64,000 nucleotides of DNA from positions 24,740,513 to 24,804,512 of the forward strand of contig CM043968.1 of assembly GCA_014529385.2 (NCBI GenBank), given 5' to 3'. The notes beneath the pieces were generated by a model. That model did not search any database and was not told the origin of the DNA. It saw only the letters and a program-made list of their open reading frames with translations. Positions 24,205 to 35,031 of the stretch are shown piece after piece; the first letter of the stretch is position 1; each line of letters starts with the position of its first letter. This DNA comes from Adiantum capillus-veneris. Taxonomy: Eukaryota; Streptophyta; Polypodiopsida; Polypodiales; Pteridaceae. A program made the position numbers and the translations under genes.

Positions 24205-25369
24205 TCTGCATGTCGCAGAGTCCAAGCATAGTCCGGAAACGTCGAAGCTTCTCAGCTCCGAGGGCCTTGGTAAAGATATCCGCTATCTGCTCCTCTGTGC
24301 TGACGTAGACCAAGTCGATGTCGCCCGCCAACACTCGCTCTCGAACGTAGTGGTAATGGACCTCTATGTGCTTGGTCCTGGCATGGAACACTGGGTTCCT
24401 AGCCAACTGCATGCTGCTGAGGTTGTCACAATGGATGACAATCTACTGGTCCACCTACACTCCCAAGTCCTCAAGTAATGTGCGTAGCCAAGCTACCTCA
24501 CACGCCGCAATTGCTGCACCTCTGTACTCGGCCTATGTGCTCGATAAAGCAACCGTAGGCTGCTTTTTGCTGCTCTAAGTAACAGCAGCACTCCCAAAAG
24601 AGAACATGAAGCCACTCGTAGATCTCCTATCAACAATGCTACCTGCCCAATCTGCATCTGTATACCCATACAATGCTAATGGCGCATCTGCTGCATAGAA
24701 CAATGCGTAGTCAAGAGTCCCCTGCACATACCGAAGTGTGCGTCGTACTCCATCCAAATGTGGCTTCCTCGAAAGCTGCATGAATTGACTCTCCAAGACT
24801 ACTGTGTAGCTCAAGTCTGGCCTTGTGATAGTCAAGTAGATTAGACTACCCACAATCTTCCTGTACATATTGACATCCTCAACAACATCACCTTTCTCTG
24901 CACTCATCTTTGCATTCACATCCAAGGGAATAGAAATTGGCTTACAATCAGCCATACCATACTTTGACAACATTTCCAAAGCATAATGTCTCTGTGACAG
25001 CCATACACCCTCTGGAGTCCTGATCACCTCAATGCTAAGAAAGTAGCGCAACTCGCCCAAATCTTTCATTTCAAACTCCTGTTTGAGAAGACCCTTCACA
25101 TGGTCAATCTCCATAGCATTGTCACCCACAATAATAAGGCCATCTACATATATGGTAATGACCACAATCCCCACATCACTCTCACGTACATAGAGTGAAT
25201 GATCAGCATGACCTCTCCTAAAACCAATACTGACAAGATACTTGGCAATCCTGTCATACCATGCTCTAGAGCCCTGCTTCAAACCATACAAAGCTTTGAG
25301 AAGCCTGCATACATAATCTGGGTAACCTGGATCGACATAACTAGGTGGTTGATCCATATACACTTCCTC
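24205..25369 (-). pseudogene. copia D reverse transcriptase (3' part) and RNase H
   Basis: Minus-strand frame after a single TAA (about 25367): EEVYMDQPPSYVD, CRLLKALYGLKQGSRAWYDR, then ITIYVDGLIIVGDN, where the last catalytic Asp of YVDD is Gly. It continues with the thumb and RNase H to DADWAGSIVDRRSTSGFMFS. A TAG at about 24575 replaces the Trp of VTWSSKKQP. Two or three more stops follow before NPVFHARTKHIEVHYHYVRE and IADIFTKALGAEKL at 24270. Otherwise the frame is nearly continuous, so D is younger than A1, F or C. Confidence 0.88.
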
Positions 25370-27240
25370 TTACAACTCACCATTCAAGAAGGCATTCTTT
25401 ACATCCATTTGATGCATAATCCATCCTCTAGATGCAGCCACTGCTATGACAGCTCTCACAGTCGTCATCTTTGCCACTGGAGCAAAGGTCTCCTCATAGT
25501 CTATGCCATACGTCTGTGCATAACCCTTTGCGACCAGCCTTGCCTTGTGACGCTCAATGTTACCATCAGCCTTATGCTTGGTTTTATACACCCATTTACA
25601 GCCAATAGCTTTCTTGCCGCTTGGCAATGGCACCAACTCCCATGTGTCGTTTGCTTCCAATGCAGCCATCTCTTCATTCATTGCATCATCCCAATGCACA
25701 TTTCCAACTGCATCCTCAAAACATGTGGGCTCCACATCCTCTATCACCTTAGCCATGTAGGCTTGGTGATGCGCTAGATACCCATCATAAGTCAATTTCT
25801 GAACTGGATTTCTGACTCTGTTAGATCTGCGCGGTCCTGGGTCACTCCTTTGCCCTCTAACATCTTCTTGTACTTTCCTTACACCAGGTGTCCTGACAGC
25901 CGGAATTCCAAATTCCTCATCAAGACTTTGTTCAGAACCATCTGAATCGATGTCTACATGTGAAAAACCTGATGATGCATCAGCCATAAAGGGAGGTTCA
26001 TCAACCTTTTCCTTTCCTTTTCGTGATACATTCCCTGTACCTGCTGGTGGAGTAACCTGCGTACGTAGTCTACCATTCCATGGCTTCTCAACAGAGCCAC
26101 GAGAAGAGGACTCTTGTGGTCCACTCAAAACGTGTGACTGTGGCCTCACATTTTGTACAACCACATCATCTTTTACATCAGTCCCAATAGTGCCATGTGC
26201 ATTACTGTACCAGCTGCTCATCTCATCAAAGACTACATCTCTGCTCACTCGTAATTCTCGTGTAGTAGGATTGTAGCACCTGTACCCCTTTTGTTCAAGG
26301 GAATATCCCACAAGAATACATTTCTCTGCTTTAGGATCTAATTTCCTACGCAACTCATCTGGTACATGCACGTAAGCTATGCAGCCAAACACTTTCAAGT
26401 GTGCCAAATCAGGCTTTGTACCTGTAAACTTTTCCTCAGGTGTTACATCATGCACCGCAGCTGTAGGTGTCTTGTTCATAATGTCCACAGCTGTATTTAC
26501 AGCTTCAGCCCAAAAATGATGAGGCATGTTCTTCTCATTCATCAATGCACGTGCAACCTCTGCAATGTGCCTGTTTTTCCTTTCTGCCACCCCATTCTGT
26601 TGTGGAGTATATCTGCATGTAAACTGCCTGCGTATACCATGTATTCGTAGAAAATCTGAAAAATCATTGGAGAAGTACTCTCCCCCTCCATTTGACCTCA
26701 ATGTCTTGATTTGCATATCTGTCTCCTTCTCAATCATGACTTTGAAGTCCTGAAAGTGACCAAACACTTCACTTTTGTTACGCATGAAGTAGACCCATAC
26801 TTTCCTTGTATGGTCATCAATGAAAGAGACATAATACCTGCAACCATGTATACTTGCAGTATCAGTTGGACCCCAAACATCTGTGTGCACCACCTCAAGT
26901 GGCTTTTTACATACATTGCGCTCATGTGGAAATGAGCCCTTTAATTGTTTTCCAAACTGGCATGCTACACACACTTTATGCATACCATCCACCTTGAATT
27001 TGGGCAAACCTTTTACAATTTGTTTTGATTGCATGCTGCACAATCTCTGCTCATTGACATGGCCAATGCCTTTGTGCCAAATGTCAACATCAACCACAAC
27101 ACCTGTGCCCTGTGCAAATAATGCAGCTTTTACCTCAGGCATGTCTACATTCAGCGTAAACATTCTGCCCACACATTGCCCTCTATGATCAGCTTACAGC
27201 CATTCTGGAAATCTTCTACATAACAGCCATTCGGATTGAA
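25370..27240 (-). pseudogene. copia D integrase and reverse transcriptase N-terminus
   Basis: A 600-codon open frame. The HHCC zinc segment reads [13 protein letters not shown] and [10 protein letters not shown]. The core shows [14 protein letters not shown] (first Asp), [14 protein letters not shown] where the second Asp should be (canonical SDNGGEY, so Asp to Asn), and [15 protein letters not shown] (Glu). Then [17 protein letters not shown], an acidic Ser-rich linker, and reverse transcriptase opening with [20 protein letters not shown] and [13 protein letters not shown] at its end. A frameshift near 27240 separates it from protease. Confidence 0.9.
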
Positions 27241-27720
27241 GCGAACTTGCAAACCTGCTCAACCATTTGTCCAACAGAAACAAGATTCTTTGTAATGTTT
27301 GGGACATGAAGTACATCTGCTAAGTACTTTGATTTCCCACTCTTCGTATTTAGAGGTATGTCCCCTACATGAGCAATGGGGTGAGCTGTGTCATCTCCTG
27401 TCTGCACATAGCCTGACACATCTAGTTTGCGCATATCTCTAAACCACTCTCCACGAGACGTCCTGTGATTAGAGGCACCTGAATCCACATTCCAAACATC
27501 ATCTTGGGTGGAATTCTCATCAGTCATTGTATTCATTACATGCTGCATAACAAACATGCGCTCGTTTTTGCTGTCATCTGCATCTCTGCTAGTAGATGCA
27601 TAATTGCCCTGTTCTCTCTTTCCACTTGCTTTTCCCTTTGGACAGTCACGTGACATGTGACCTCTTTCACCACAAGTCCAACATTCTCTGCTATCTGCAG
27701 TACCACAAGCATCTCAGGCA
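27241..27720 (-). pseudogene. copia D nucleocapsid and protease, 5'-truncated
   Basis: The minus frame begins just after a minisatellite and gives a canonical CCHC knuckle CWTCGERGHMSRDC (about 27690-27650). Protease follows as VDSGASNHRTSRGEWF with the DSGA site intact (about 27480), and then LADVLHVPNITKNLVSVG. Gag capsid, primer site and 5' LTR are absent: homology to copia stops at about 27720. Confidence 0.85.
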
Positions 27721-27890
27721 AGCATGTCAAGGCACCTCAAGCACCTTAATCAAGCGGCAAGTCAAGCACCTCAAGCATGGAGTAAGTCAAGCACCTCAAG
27801 CACCTTAATCAAGCACCTCAAGTAGGACAAACACCTCAAGCACGACAAGCACCTCAAGCAGTACAAACACCTCGAGCTTGGGCCGGGTTT
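27721..27890. repeat. CACCTCAAG-type minisatellite
   Basis: The 9-mer CACCTCAAG recurs about ten times with spacers such as CACCTTAAT and CAAGCA. It forms a degenerate array at the broken edge of copia D. Confidence 0.85.
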
Positions 27891-28173
27891 CCACCTCAAG
27901 CTCAGCCCTAGCTTACCTAAGGTCAAAGGACTTTTACACACATTATTGGAGGTCTTCAATGAAGCTAACCCTAAGGTCTTATGCTCCATTGGTTAGCCTT
28001 GCTCTTGATAGACCATCTCCCATTTGGGCCCCTTTACTATTGGCCCCGTGTTGAGATAGATCTATAAGCACATATCTATATCTTAACACTTGTTCCCGTT
28101 TATTCTCCCACATTAAGTGATCAATTTAATATGAGAAAATCATTTGGGTTGGTTAGATATTAGATTTTATGAC
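27891..28173. other. unassigned stretch
   Basis: No gene or element end recognised between the minisatellite and LTR fragment S4. Confidence 0.4.
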
Positions 28174-28617
28174 ATGTTGCATCAACTTCACACTATGAAA
28201 TGTGTATAGAAATGGCCTCCTTTTATAGGCCAAAAGGGCTGCCCTCTCTCATGAGAGGCAGCCATGTGTAGCCGTCCTTGTGTGAATAAGTCCAAATCGA
28301 ACCCTCCAATCCACCCATGTGTGGCCTCTCTTGTGTAGACAAATCCGCTTTTGAATTCGGCCACTGGCCATTGACTTTCGACCACCGGCCAGCCGTCCAG
28401 CCATAATATTCCGACGAAAAGGAATTTCCGGCAAGGGGAAAAAAAGTCTCCGTCCCTGAGGCCCCTAAAGTTGCCCTTGAATTTTGGCCGTGAAAATTTT
28501 GGTTTTCGACGAGTGATTTTCCTTCACGCACGATGGCTTCTCCTCATAATGGGGCCTTACAAATGTGCGTTTTTACCACAAAAATTACAAGGGGTAAATC
28601 AGGCTCCATACTTAACA
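28174..28617 (-). mobile_element. LTR fragment S4 (S family)
   Basis: It matches the 5' half (U3 side) of the S-family LTR. On the minus strand it runs from TGTTAAG at 28617 through the TATA box and stops at GATGCAACA. It abuts gypsy F integrase. The R/U5 half with its (CT)n tract is missing. Confidence 0.8.
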
Positions 28618-29170
28618 CTTATCTGCATAATGCTTTTGTCTATCCTGAGCAGCTTGAATATCTTTACGAATCGCCTTGGTCTGGGCTTTCATGTCTTCGA
28701 GCATTTGCTTTGAGGCTTCTACCTTGATAGTAGGATCTGATAAGTTTAATGGAGCCAAATATTCTTGACCAAAAGCCTTAAATGGTGACATTCCTATACT
28801 TCTATGGTCAGAGGCATTATATGCATATTCAACCAAAGGTAGATATTGGATCCATTTCTTTGGTTCTTGTGAACAATATGCTCTAAGAATGTTTTCAATT
28901 ACTTGATTTAGTCTTTCAGTTTGACCATCTGTCTGAGGATGATATGATGTGCTTAAACACAGTTGTGTTCCAATGGCTTGAAAGAGTTAAGTCCAAAATT
29001 TCGAGATAAATTTCACATCCTTGCCGCTAACAATTCTCTAAGGTAGACCGGGAAGTTTAAAGATCTTCTTCATGAAGATTCGGCTAATATTAGAAGCAGT
29101 AGGTAGTTTTTACAGGTATTAAGTGAGCTACCTTAGTGAGAATATCAACAACAAAAAATATTGAATCATA
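28618..29170 (-). pseudogene. gypsy F integrase core remnant
   Basis: On the minus strand, pieces read GGYDSIFFVVDILTKVAHLIP (first Asp region), KFISKFW-like and CLSTSYHPQTDGQ-like blocks in shifted frames, then MVEYAYNASDHRSIGMSPFK (about 28836-28780). The zinc-binding N-terminus is deleted: the RNase H start and the core are directly joined near 29200. The C-terminus is cut by LTR S4. Confidence 0.78.
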
Positions 29171-29639
29171 TCCTCCAATAGTGGGTAAAATCTGAGCTTT
29201 TGAGAAGTATAGGCTACACGCATACCTTCTTAAGTAAGGACTCCTCCTAAAGCCAGACTGCTAGCATTTGCTATAAATTCAAACTCTTTGCTGAAATCTA
29301 GAAGGTTAAGAATAGGGACAAAGACTAGGTAACCTTTTAGCTTTGCAAAATTGGCCTCCTTTTTTGCTCTCCATTTGATCCTCATTCCTTTCTTTAATAA
29401 TTTTGTCAAAGGTGCTGCAATAAGAGCATAATCCTTGATGAATATCTGGTACGATCCTCTGATCCCAAGAAATCCCCTTATTTCATTGACGGTAGTAGTT
29501 TAAGGCCATTCTACCATGTCCTTGATTTTGTCGGGGTTGAATAAGATACCCTTGGAATATATAATAAAGCCAAGATAGCTAACTTGGGGAGAGAAAAAGG
29601 TATATTTACTTTTCTTAGCGTAAGGTTGATGCTGACGTA
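29171..29639 (-). pseudogene. gypsy F reverse transcriptase, distal part
   Basis: Reads LRQHQPYAKKSKYTFFSPQ, then VSYLGFIIYSKGI, ending in EIRGFLGIRGSYQIFIKDYA and the start of RNase H. It is separated from the proximal part by solo LTR S1. Removing S1 and one copy of the target duplication restores the frame across the junction. Confidence 0.82.
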
Positions 29640-29644
29640 AGAGC

Positions 29645-29729
29645 TGTTAGGAAATATGACGTAGCTAAATAGATATTTGAGTAGATTACTTAATGGAGAG
29701 AGATAGATTTCACACACAAGAGATTATAG

Positions 29730-29774
<45 letters not shown>

Positions 29775-30362
29775 CACGATATACGTGGTTCACCCAATGT
29801 GGGTTACATCCATGGGAAAGCAGCCACTCAATGGCTTTAGTACTTCAAAACAAGAAGTAGTTTACAAAGGGATTATACCCTTAATAGAGATCTTGCCTTG
29901 CTTCACTCTCACCACCTCACACCCACCTTGTTGCATCAACTTCACACTATGAGATGTGTGTAGAAATGGCCTCCTTTTATAAGCCAAAAGGACTGCCCTC
30001 TCTCATGAGAGGCAGCCATGCCACCCTTGTGTGGATAAGTCCAAATCGGACCCTCCAATCCGCCCATGTGTGGCCGCCCTTGAGAAGACAAGTCCGCTTT
30101 TGAATTCGGCCACCAGCCAACCGGCCAACCGACCAGTCGTTTTTGGACCAATTTTCGGCCGACGCGGCCATAACATTCTGGCAAAAAGGAATATTCCGGC
30201 TCGAGATTGGCCGTGCAAATTTTGGTTTCCGGCGAGTGATTTTTATTTCCGGCAAGTGATTTTCCTTTACGCACGATGGCTTCTCCTCATAATGGGGGCC
30301 TTACAAATGTGTGTTTTTACCACAGAAGATTACAAGGGGTAAATCAGGCTCCGTACTTAACA
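29645..30362 (-). mobile_element. solo LTR S1 inserted in gypsy F reverse transcriptase
   Basis: 718 bp from TGTTAGG to CTTAACA in plus orientation; true orientation is minus, judged by the TATA box. Flanking 5-mers AGAGC (29640-29644) and AGATC (30363-30367) agree at four of five positions, consistent with an aged target duplication. A (GA)n tract (29736-29770) lies in the U5-side third. No internal domain of its own element is present. Confidence 0.85.
29973..29983 (-). promoter_or_regulatory. TATA box of LTR S1
   Basis: The minus strand reads GCTTATAAAAGG, the counterpart of CCTATAAAAGG in S3. Confidence 0.65.
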
Positions 30363-30367
30363 AGATC

Positions 30368-31080
30368 TATAATATTTTATGAATGTGCTCTTCATGATAT
30401 GCCTCATCTTTAGAATACATCAGGATACCATCAAAGAAAACCAAGACAAAATCATCTATGTAAGGTCTAAAAATATCCTGCATTATTTGATTGAAGCTTG
30501 CAGGATCATTGGTGAGACCAAAAGACATTATTGTGAACTCATAATGTCCATACCTAGTATTCAATGCTGTCATCCATAACTAGTATTCAAAGCTGTCTTT
30601 GAAATATCTGATTCTTTGATCCTTATCCGGTAGTATCCAGAGCAAAGATCAATCTTTGTGAAGATCTTAGTTCCATGTAGCCTATCCAATAGCTCATCAA
30701 TCCTAGGAATGGGGTACTTGTTCTTAATAGTAACTTGATTAAGTCTGCGGTAGTCTATGCAAAGTCGTAAGAACCATCCTTCTTCTTTTGGAAAAGGATT
30801 GGTGGTCGGATAAATCCTTGCTCAATAAGTTTCCTAAGTTTCTCTTTGAGTTCAATTGCTTCAGGTTTCCCATTCTTTCCTTGAACTAGAACTTCATTAC
30901 CTAATTCATCTGTTTCAACCAATCCATTCCCAATATCCCATCATAAATCCCTAGAGGTAAAGTGCGAAAGTGTGCGGAAGTAGAGTATCTTCCTAGTTCA
31001 AATTTTACATGTCTTGTTGTATGTTGTGTTATGACTTCCTTTCCGTTTGCTAGTTCTACAATTAGGCTTTTAGCAGGGTA
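30368..31080 (-). pseudogene. gypsy F reverse transcriptase, proximal part
   Basis: Minus strand, from the linker after protease through [12 protein letters not shown] to [20 protein letters not shown] and [18 protein letters not shown]. The canonical FLDD motif is changed to FFDG, so the enzyme lacks its second catalytic Asp. Frameshifts break the fingers region near 30600-30800. Confidence 0.83.
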
Positions 31081-31330
31081 CTAGTTTAGTTTTAGTTTTC
31101 TCATGCATTTAGGAGAGAGAAATGAGTGCGTGCTTCCACAATCAATTAAGAATTCAATTTGTTCACCTTGGTGAGATCTTGGTGCCTGAATGACTGCATA
31201 TTGCTGGCAAACACTGGGGTTGTCAATGGTGGCATGTAGAGATGCTCTCTCATCAGCTTGGTCTCCTATTGTTGGCTCTTCCTCAATAATGGCATGAGTT
31301 TGAGCCATTGCTCCTCTTCCATGTCCTCTT
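31081..31330 (-). pseudogene. gypsy F aspartic protease
   Basis: IEFLIDCGSTHSFLSPKCM at about 31180-31110 matches the plant gypsy protease motif LIDSGSTHSFIS, with Cys for the middle Ser or Thr. A stop (about 31080) follows KLKLN, but the reading continues with AKSLIVELANGKEV, a normal downstream block. The protease would have cut Gag-Pol. Confidence 0.78.
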
Positions 31331-33390
31331 CCTGCATTCCTTCCTCCACGACGAACAGGTTGACCTCTACTTGACTATACTTGCACTACCACTTGGCTGG
31401 CCTCTTTTGTTTGCTGGTTGACTAACCCTTAGATGAGGATTCAGATTGCCGTTGAGCATTTTCCATCCTCGGGTCTATGTTCTCAGCCCCAGCCAAGTTT
31501 GTTTTGACTTGTCGTACTTCCTTAGTCAGGCTTTGCATTGATGATATTACCAAATCATCAAGTCTCTTACCAACCTCTTCCTTACTAGACTCTCTTAAAG
31601 GCTTATCTTCCTGAGATATTGAAGACCATGGTAGCAACCTATGGATGATTCTAGCCTTAGAGAACTTTGGTTGCTCTGGCATCTTCTTAGCAAGGTCCTC
31701 TATAATCTTGGTTGCCAAAGTCCTTTTCTCTTGCCATTCATCAACCACCTTCGCCTTTTCCTTTGCCTTACAGGTAGCCTGATGTTGTTTCCATATTTGA
31801 GCCTATTTAGTTTGCTTTGTTTCTTGCTCAAGTTTGTCTGGTAGGTCCTCAATCACCACTCCCTTACTTCTATTAATACTCACAATGGAACTGGTTTTGC
31901 TGGCTTTGCTTCACCCCCTTTTAGTTTCACACTATCAGAACATTGGGCTACAAAATGATCATATTTCTCGCAAGTATAGCAGCTGAATTTTTTCTGTCCA
32001 TTATCAGCTCTACCTTGACCTAGGAAATTAGCTCCCTGATCTCTTCCTCTTTTAAGCCCAATATTAATATTGGCCTCATTCTCTCTAGAGACTGATGCTC
32101 CATCTATCTTCACCACCTCCAGGTTCATTAATGCAATCATAGATAGACCTTTCACCTTCTTGAAATGATATTTTGTAACTATTCTAGACATGGCCAAATG
32201 CCTTGTACTATGTGCATTGAGAGCATTTATCAGACCTGTGATCTTTGGATTTGCATTTTGAACACTAGGTCTCAACATTGTCAATTGAAGGTCTGGTCTT
32301 GGACATTTTCATGAGCTGCTTTGACATTGCCTCAATATTTCTTATCCTTGAAACTTTCTTCTTCCCTTTGGTCTAATCATCTGAGTCAGTATAAGGTGAA
32401 TTGGAGCTAGAGCTAGACTCTAAATCTTCAATCAACATTTCACTTTCATTGGAGTCTCGTATGTGCTTGTGACCCCTTTCTTTCTTTGCTTGTTGCTCTA
32501 GCTTCAGTGCTCTCTGGACCAGATCGTTGAACTTCTTTGTTAGCAATGAAACCTCTTGATCCATAAGCTTTTACTTTTCAAACCACTGAGGAACCAAGCA
32601 TGCATTCTTTTCTCTGAGGGAGGCTCATTCAACTATCTATTCAGCTCCTTGATCCTCTCTATGTAGCTTCTAGCTAGAAACTTTCCTTGCTTGATTTTAT
32701 CCAACTCACACAAGATGTCCTCATCACCTCTATTATCAGTATTTCCAAAAAAAAAGCTTTGATCAACTTGTTACATGTTCCAAGTAGTGGTAATACCACT
32801 TCCTTGTTGCATCCTTCTATGTTTGTAGAAAGTATTCTCTCCACTCATCTTCGTCAATGTATTTCAGCTCAACATATTGCTCAAATGCCTAGATTTGAAT
32901 GTCAGGATCATCCATTTTCACTCCCTTAAAGATTGGAAATGTGATCCTCATATCAATTGAATGCTCCTTGTGTTTGGTTTGGTGATGATGTGTGTCACGG
33001 TCCTCATGCCTCAATTCATCTTTCAAAGTTGACTCTCACTCTCTGAGCCGATGCTTGCTATAATGGTTTGTGTATCCATCCCACTTATTGTTATCGTCGG
33101 TTTCAGTAACAGTGTCTGGGTCATGCTTCTATTTTTATTTCTTGTGTGCTGAGAGTGCCTTTTTGCTTGCTCTAAATGCCCTCTTGGACTAAGCCGAATA
33201 TTGAGAACCCCAAATTTCCTTAGCTTCCCTCTGATCAAGGTGCACATCCATGCCATTTTTGGGATCAATTTTAGCGCCAAAGCCTTGCTCTGACTTCTCA
33301 ACCACTGTGCTGACATGATCCTGGTCCTCCATGAACCTTGCGGTGGATCTCCTTTCGCATCCAACTCTTCTTGGCGGCATTGTTGAATTG
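31331..33390 (-). pseudogene. gypsy F gag remnant with CCHC knuckle
   Basis: The likely start is an ATG near 33380 (MPPRRVGCERRSTARFMEDQ). The capsid block with AFEQYVELKYIDEDEW and KDATRKWYYHY lies near 32910-32780, then an acidic Ser-rich stretch. A perfect CCHC knuckle CYTCEKYDHFVAQC (about 31985-31944) follows, and then a helical Lys/Glu-rich tail (31748-31422). Frames switch several times. Confidence 0.78.
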
Positions 33391-33483
33391 TAGCTAACCC
33401 TAAATTCCAAGTAGGAGATAGCTCCTCTACCAAGAGCTTTAGCTCACCACCATGATTGCCAAAATGGAATGAGTTGGTCACTT

Positions 33484-33849
33484 ATGATAGCTATTCTACA
33501 TTGGAGACTTGGAGTTAGCTAGATCAAATTAGTTATTCAAACTTCAGATGGGAGACAAAGCAAACAAAGACTGAAATGGAAACATGAAGACAAGAGATTG
33601 TAATTGATATGTATTTTGATACTAGAAGTATAAAACTAGCACCTGATAGAGCCACGAAAGAGCTAATTGATGCTTGGAGAAAATACTTAGTAGGTAAAAA
33701 AGGGTAACTCTAGACTTCCTATTTATAGGTATCCAAACTAGGCTTTGGCTGCTTATACATTGTGCAATTATTGTGGTAAATCTATACATTAACTACTACT
33801 TCCTAATGACTATATTGGTATCTAACTAGGGTCTGTTCCCACCATCTAC
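33484..33849 (-). mobile_element. probable 5' LTR of gypsy F
   Basis: On the minus strand it runs from TGTAGATGGTGGGAAC to AGCTATCA, upstream of gag, with a TATA-like TATAAATA at 33719-33726. The 3' copy is missing and the ends lack an inverted repeat beyond TG/CA, so boundaries are inferred from context. A recognisable primer site was not found. Confidence 0.45.
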
Positions 33850-34815
33850 ATTAATTAGTTCTTGATCATAGCTAGAAACTTTTGGAAAACACTTTAGAGT
33901 TTGTCTTTCCTCTTCAAGTGGTAGACCAATACCTTTTGAGTAGAGTAATCTATGAAGGTCAAGAAATAAAATGCCCCCCCAAGAGACTTATGTGGCATAG
34001 GCCCACATATATCACTATGAACCAAATCTAGAGGATTCCCTAACTCTTTGTTCAATGGCGAAGTGGTAAGCCTCCTCTGTTTCCCGTATATGCAATGCTC
34101 ACAAATTTTTATTTAATTTTTTTAAACACAAGGATATATCCAAAATGTTCTAATTGTTTCACTCCCTTTTGACTCATATGACCAAGCCAACTATGCCACA
34201 ACTCAATAGCTACATAGATAGAATTCTATTCCATAGAAGAGACATACCAGGAATATAATGAGCCACACTTTTGGCCTTTGAGCATGACCAAGTTACCTTT
34301 TTAGATGATCCACGAATCATTTCCAAACATTGTAGTGTATCCAAAATCATTAAGATATCATGTTTAAACCAAGCTCTTAGTTATCTTTAGTAAATATCTA
34401 ACTTCTCGCAACATAAACTTAGTACCGTTGTGCATACACAACTTCACATCTTCAATGCCACATATCTCAAGCTGATGAGAATCACCAAGATTAACTAAAT
34501 CATGTGTAGAAGCACAACTGGAGAAACACTCCTTGTGAAGAGTAACATGAAAACTAGCACTTGAGTCAATAATCCAATTATGTGCATAACATTCATCACG
34601 ACCTAGTGTTCTTAAGAACATTAATCACCTGTGACTATGACCTCTCTACCTTTGTTTATTATTATAGCTACTTCCACCTACCATTGACACATCACCATGC
34701 CCACTAGTGTTTGGAGACTGACATCAAATCTCTTTCGTGAGTAAAGCATTGGTAACATCACTAAGAGCAAGCTTTTCCTTAGGGCCTTAGGGACGGAGTT
34801 ACTAATGGTAGTGTT
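33850..34815 (-). pseudogene. copia G fragment: gag end, protease, integrase start
   Basis: Minus strand, in order: a gag tail with LSDVTNALLTKEIRC (about 34770), the protease as WIIDSSASFHVTLHKE (about 34590), where DSGAS has become DSSAS, and then CEHCIYGKQRRLTTSP. Integrase starts with LVHSDICGPMPHKSLG (first Asp kept), ending LVYHLKRKDKL at about 33900. It is cut by gypsy F on one side and by the copia H leader on the other. It is related to copia C. Confidence 0.8.
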
Positions 34816-34819
34816 AAAT

Positions 34820-35031
34820 GTGTTGTGGAGTCGATTTTGGATTGTTTTCGCAGTCTCGATTGTTTTTGAGACTCAGTCTAAATGAGCCCTTTCTGAGACT
34901 GTGGCTAGTTGTGTCTGCATAACCTTTAATGAGGGCCATTTGTGTGGGTGTTTTAAGCCCAAGCATTGGAGACTAGGTTACCTAGGGGTGGATTAGGTTG
35001 TTGGAGATCCCCATTTGTGGCCTTCCCATAA
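34820..35031 (+). other. copia H leader, first part
   Basis: Resembles the copia B leader at about 13600-13790, for example GAGCCCTTT followed by GAGACTGTGGCTAGT. The homology continues after the insertion at 36364. Confidence 0.6.
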
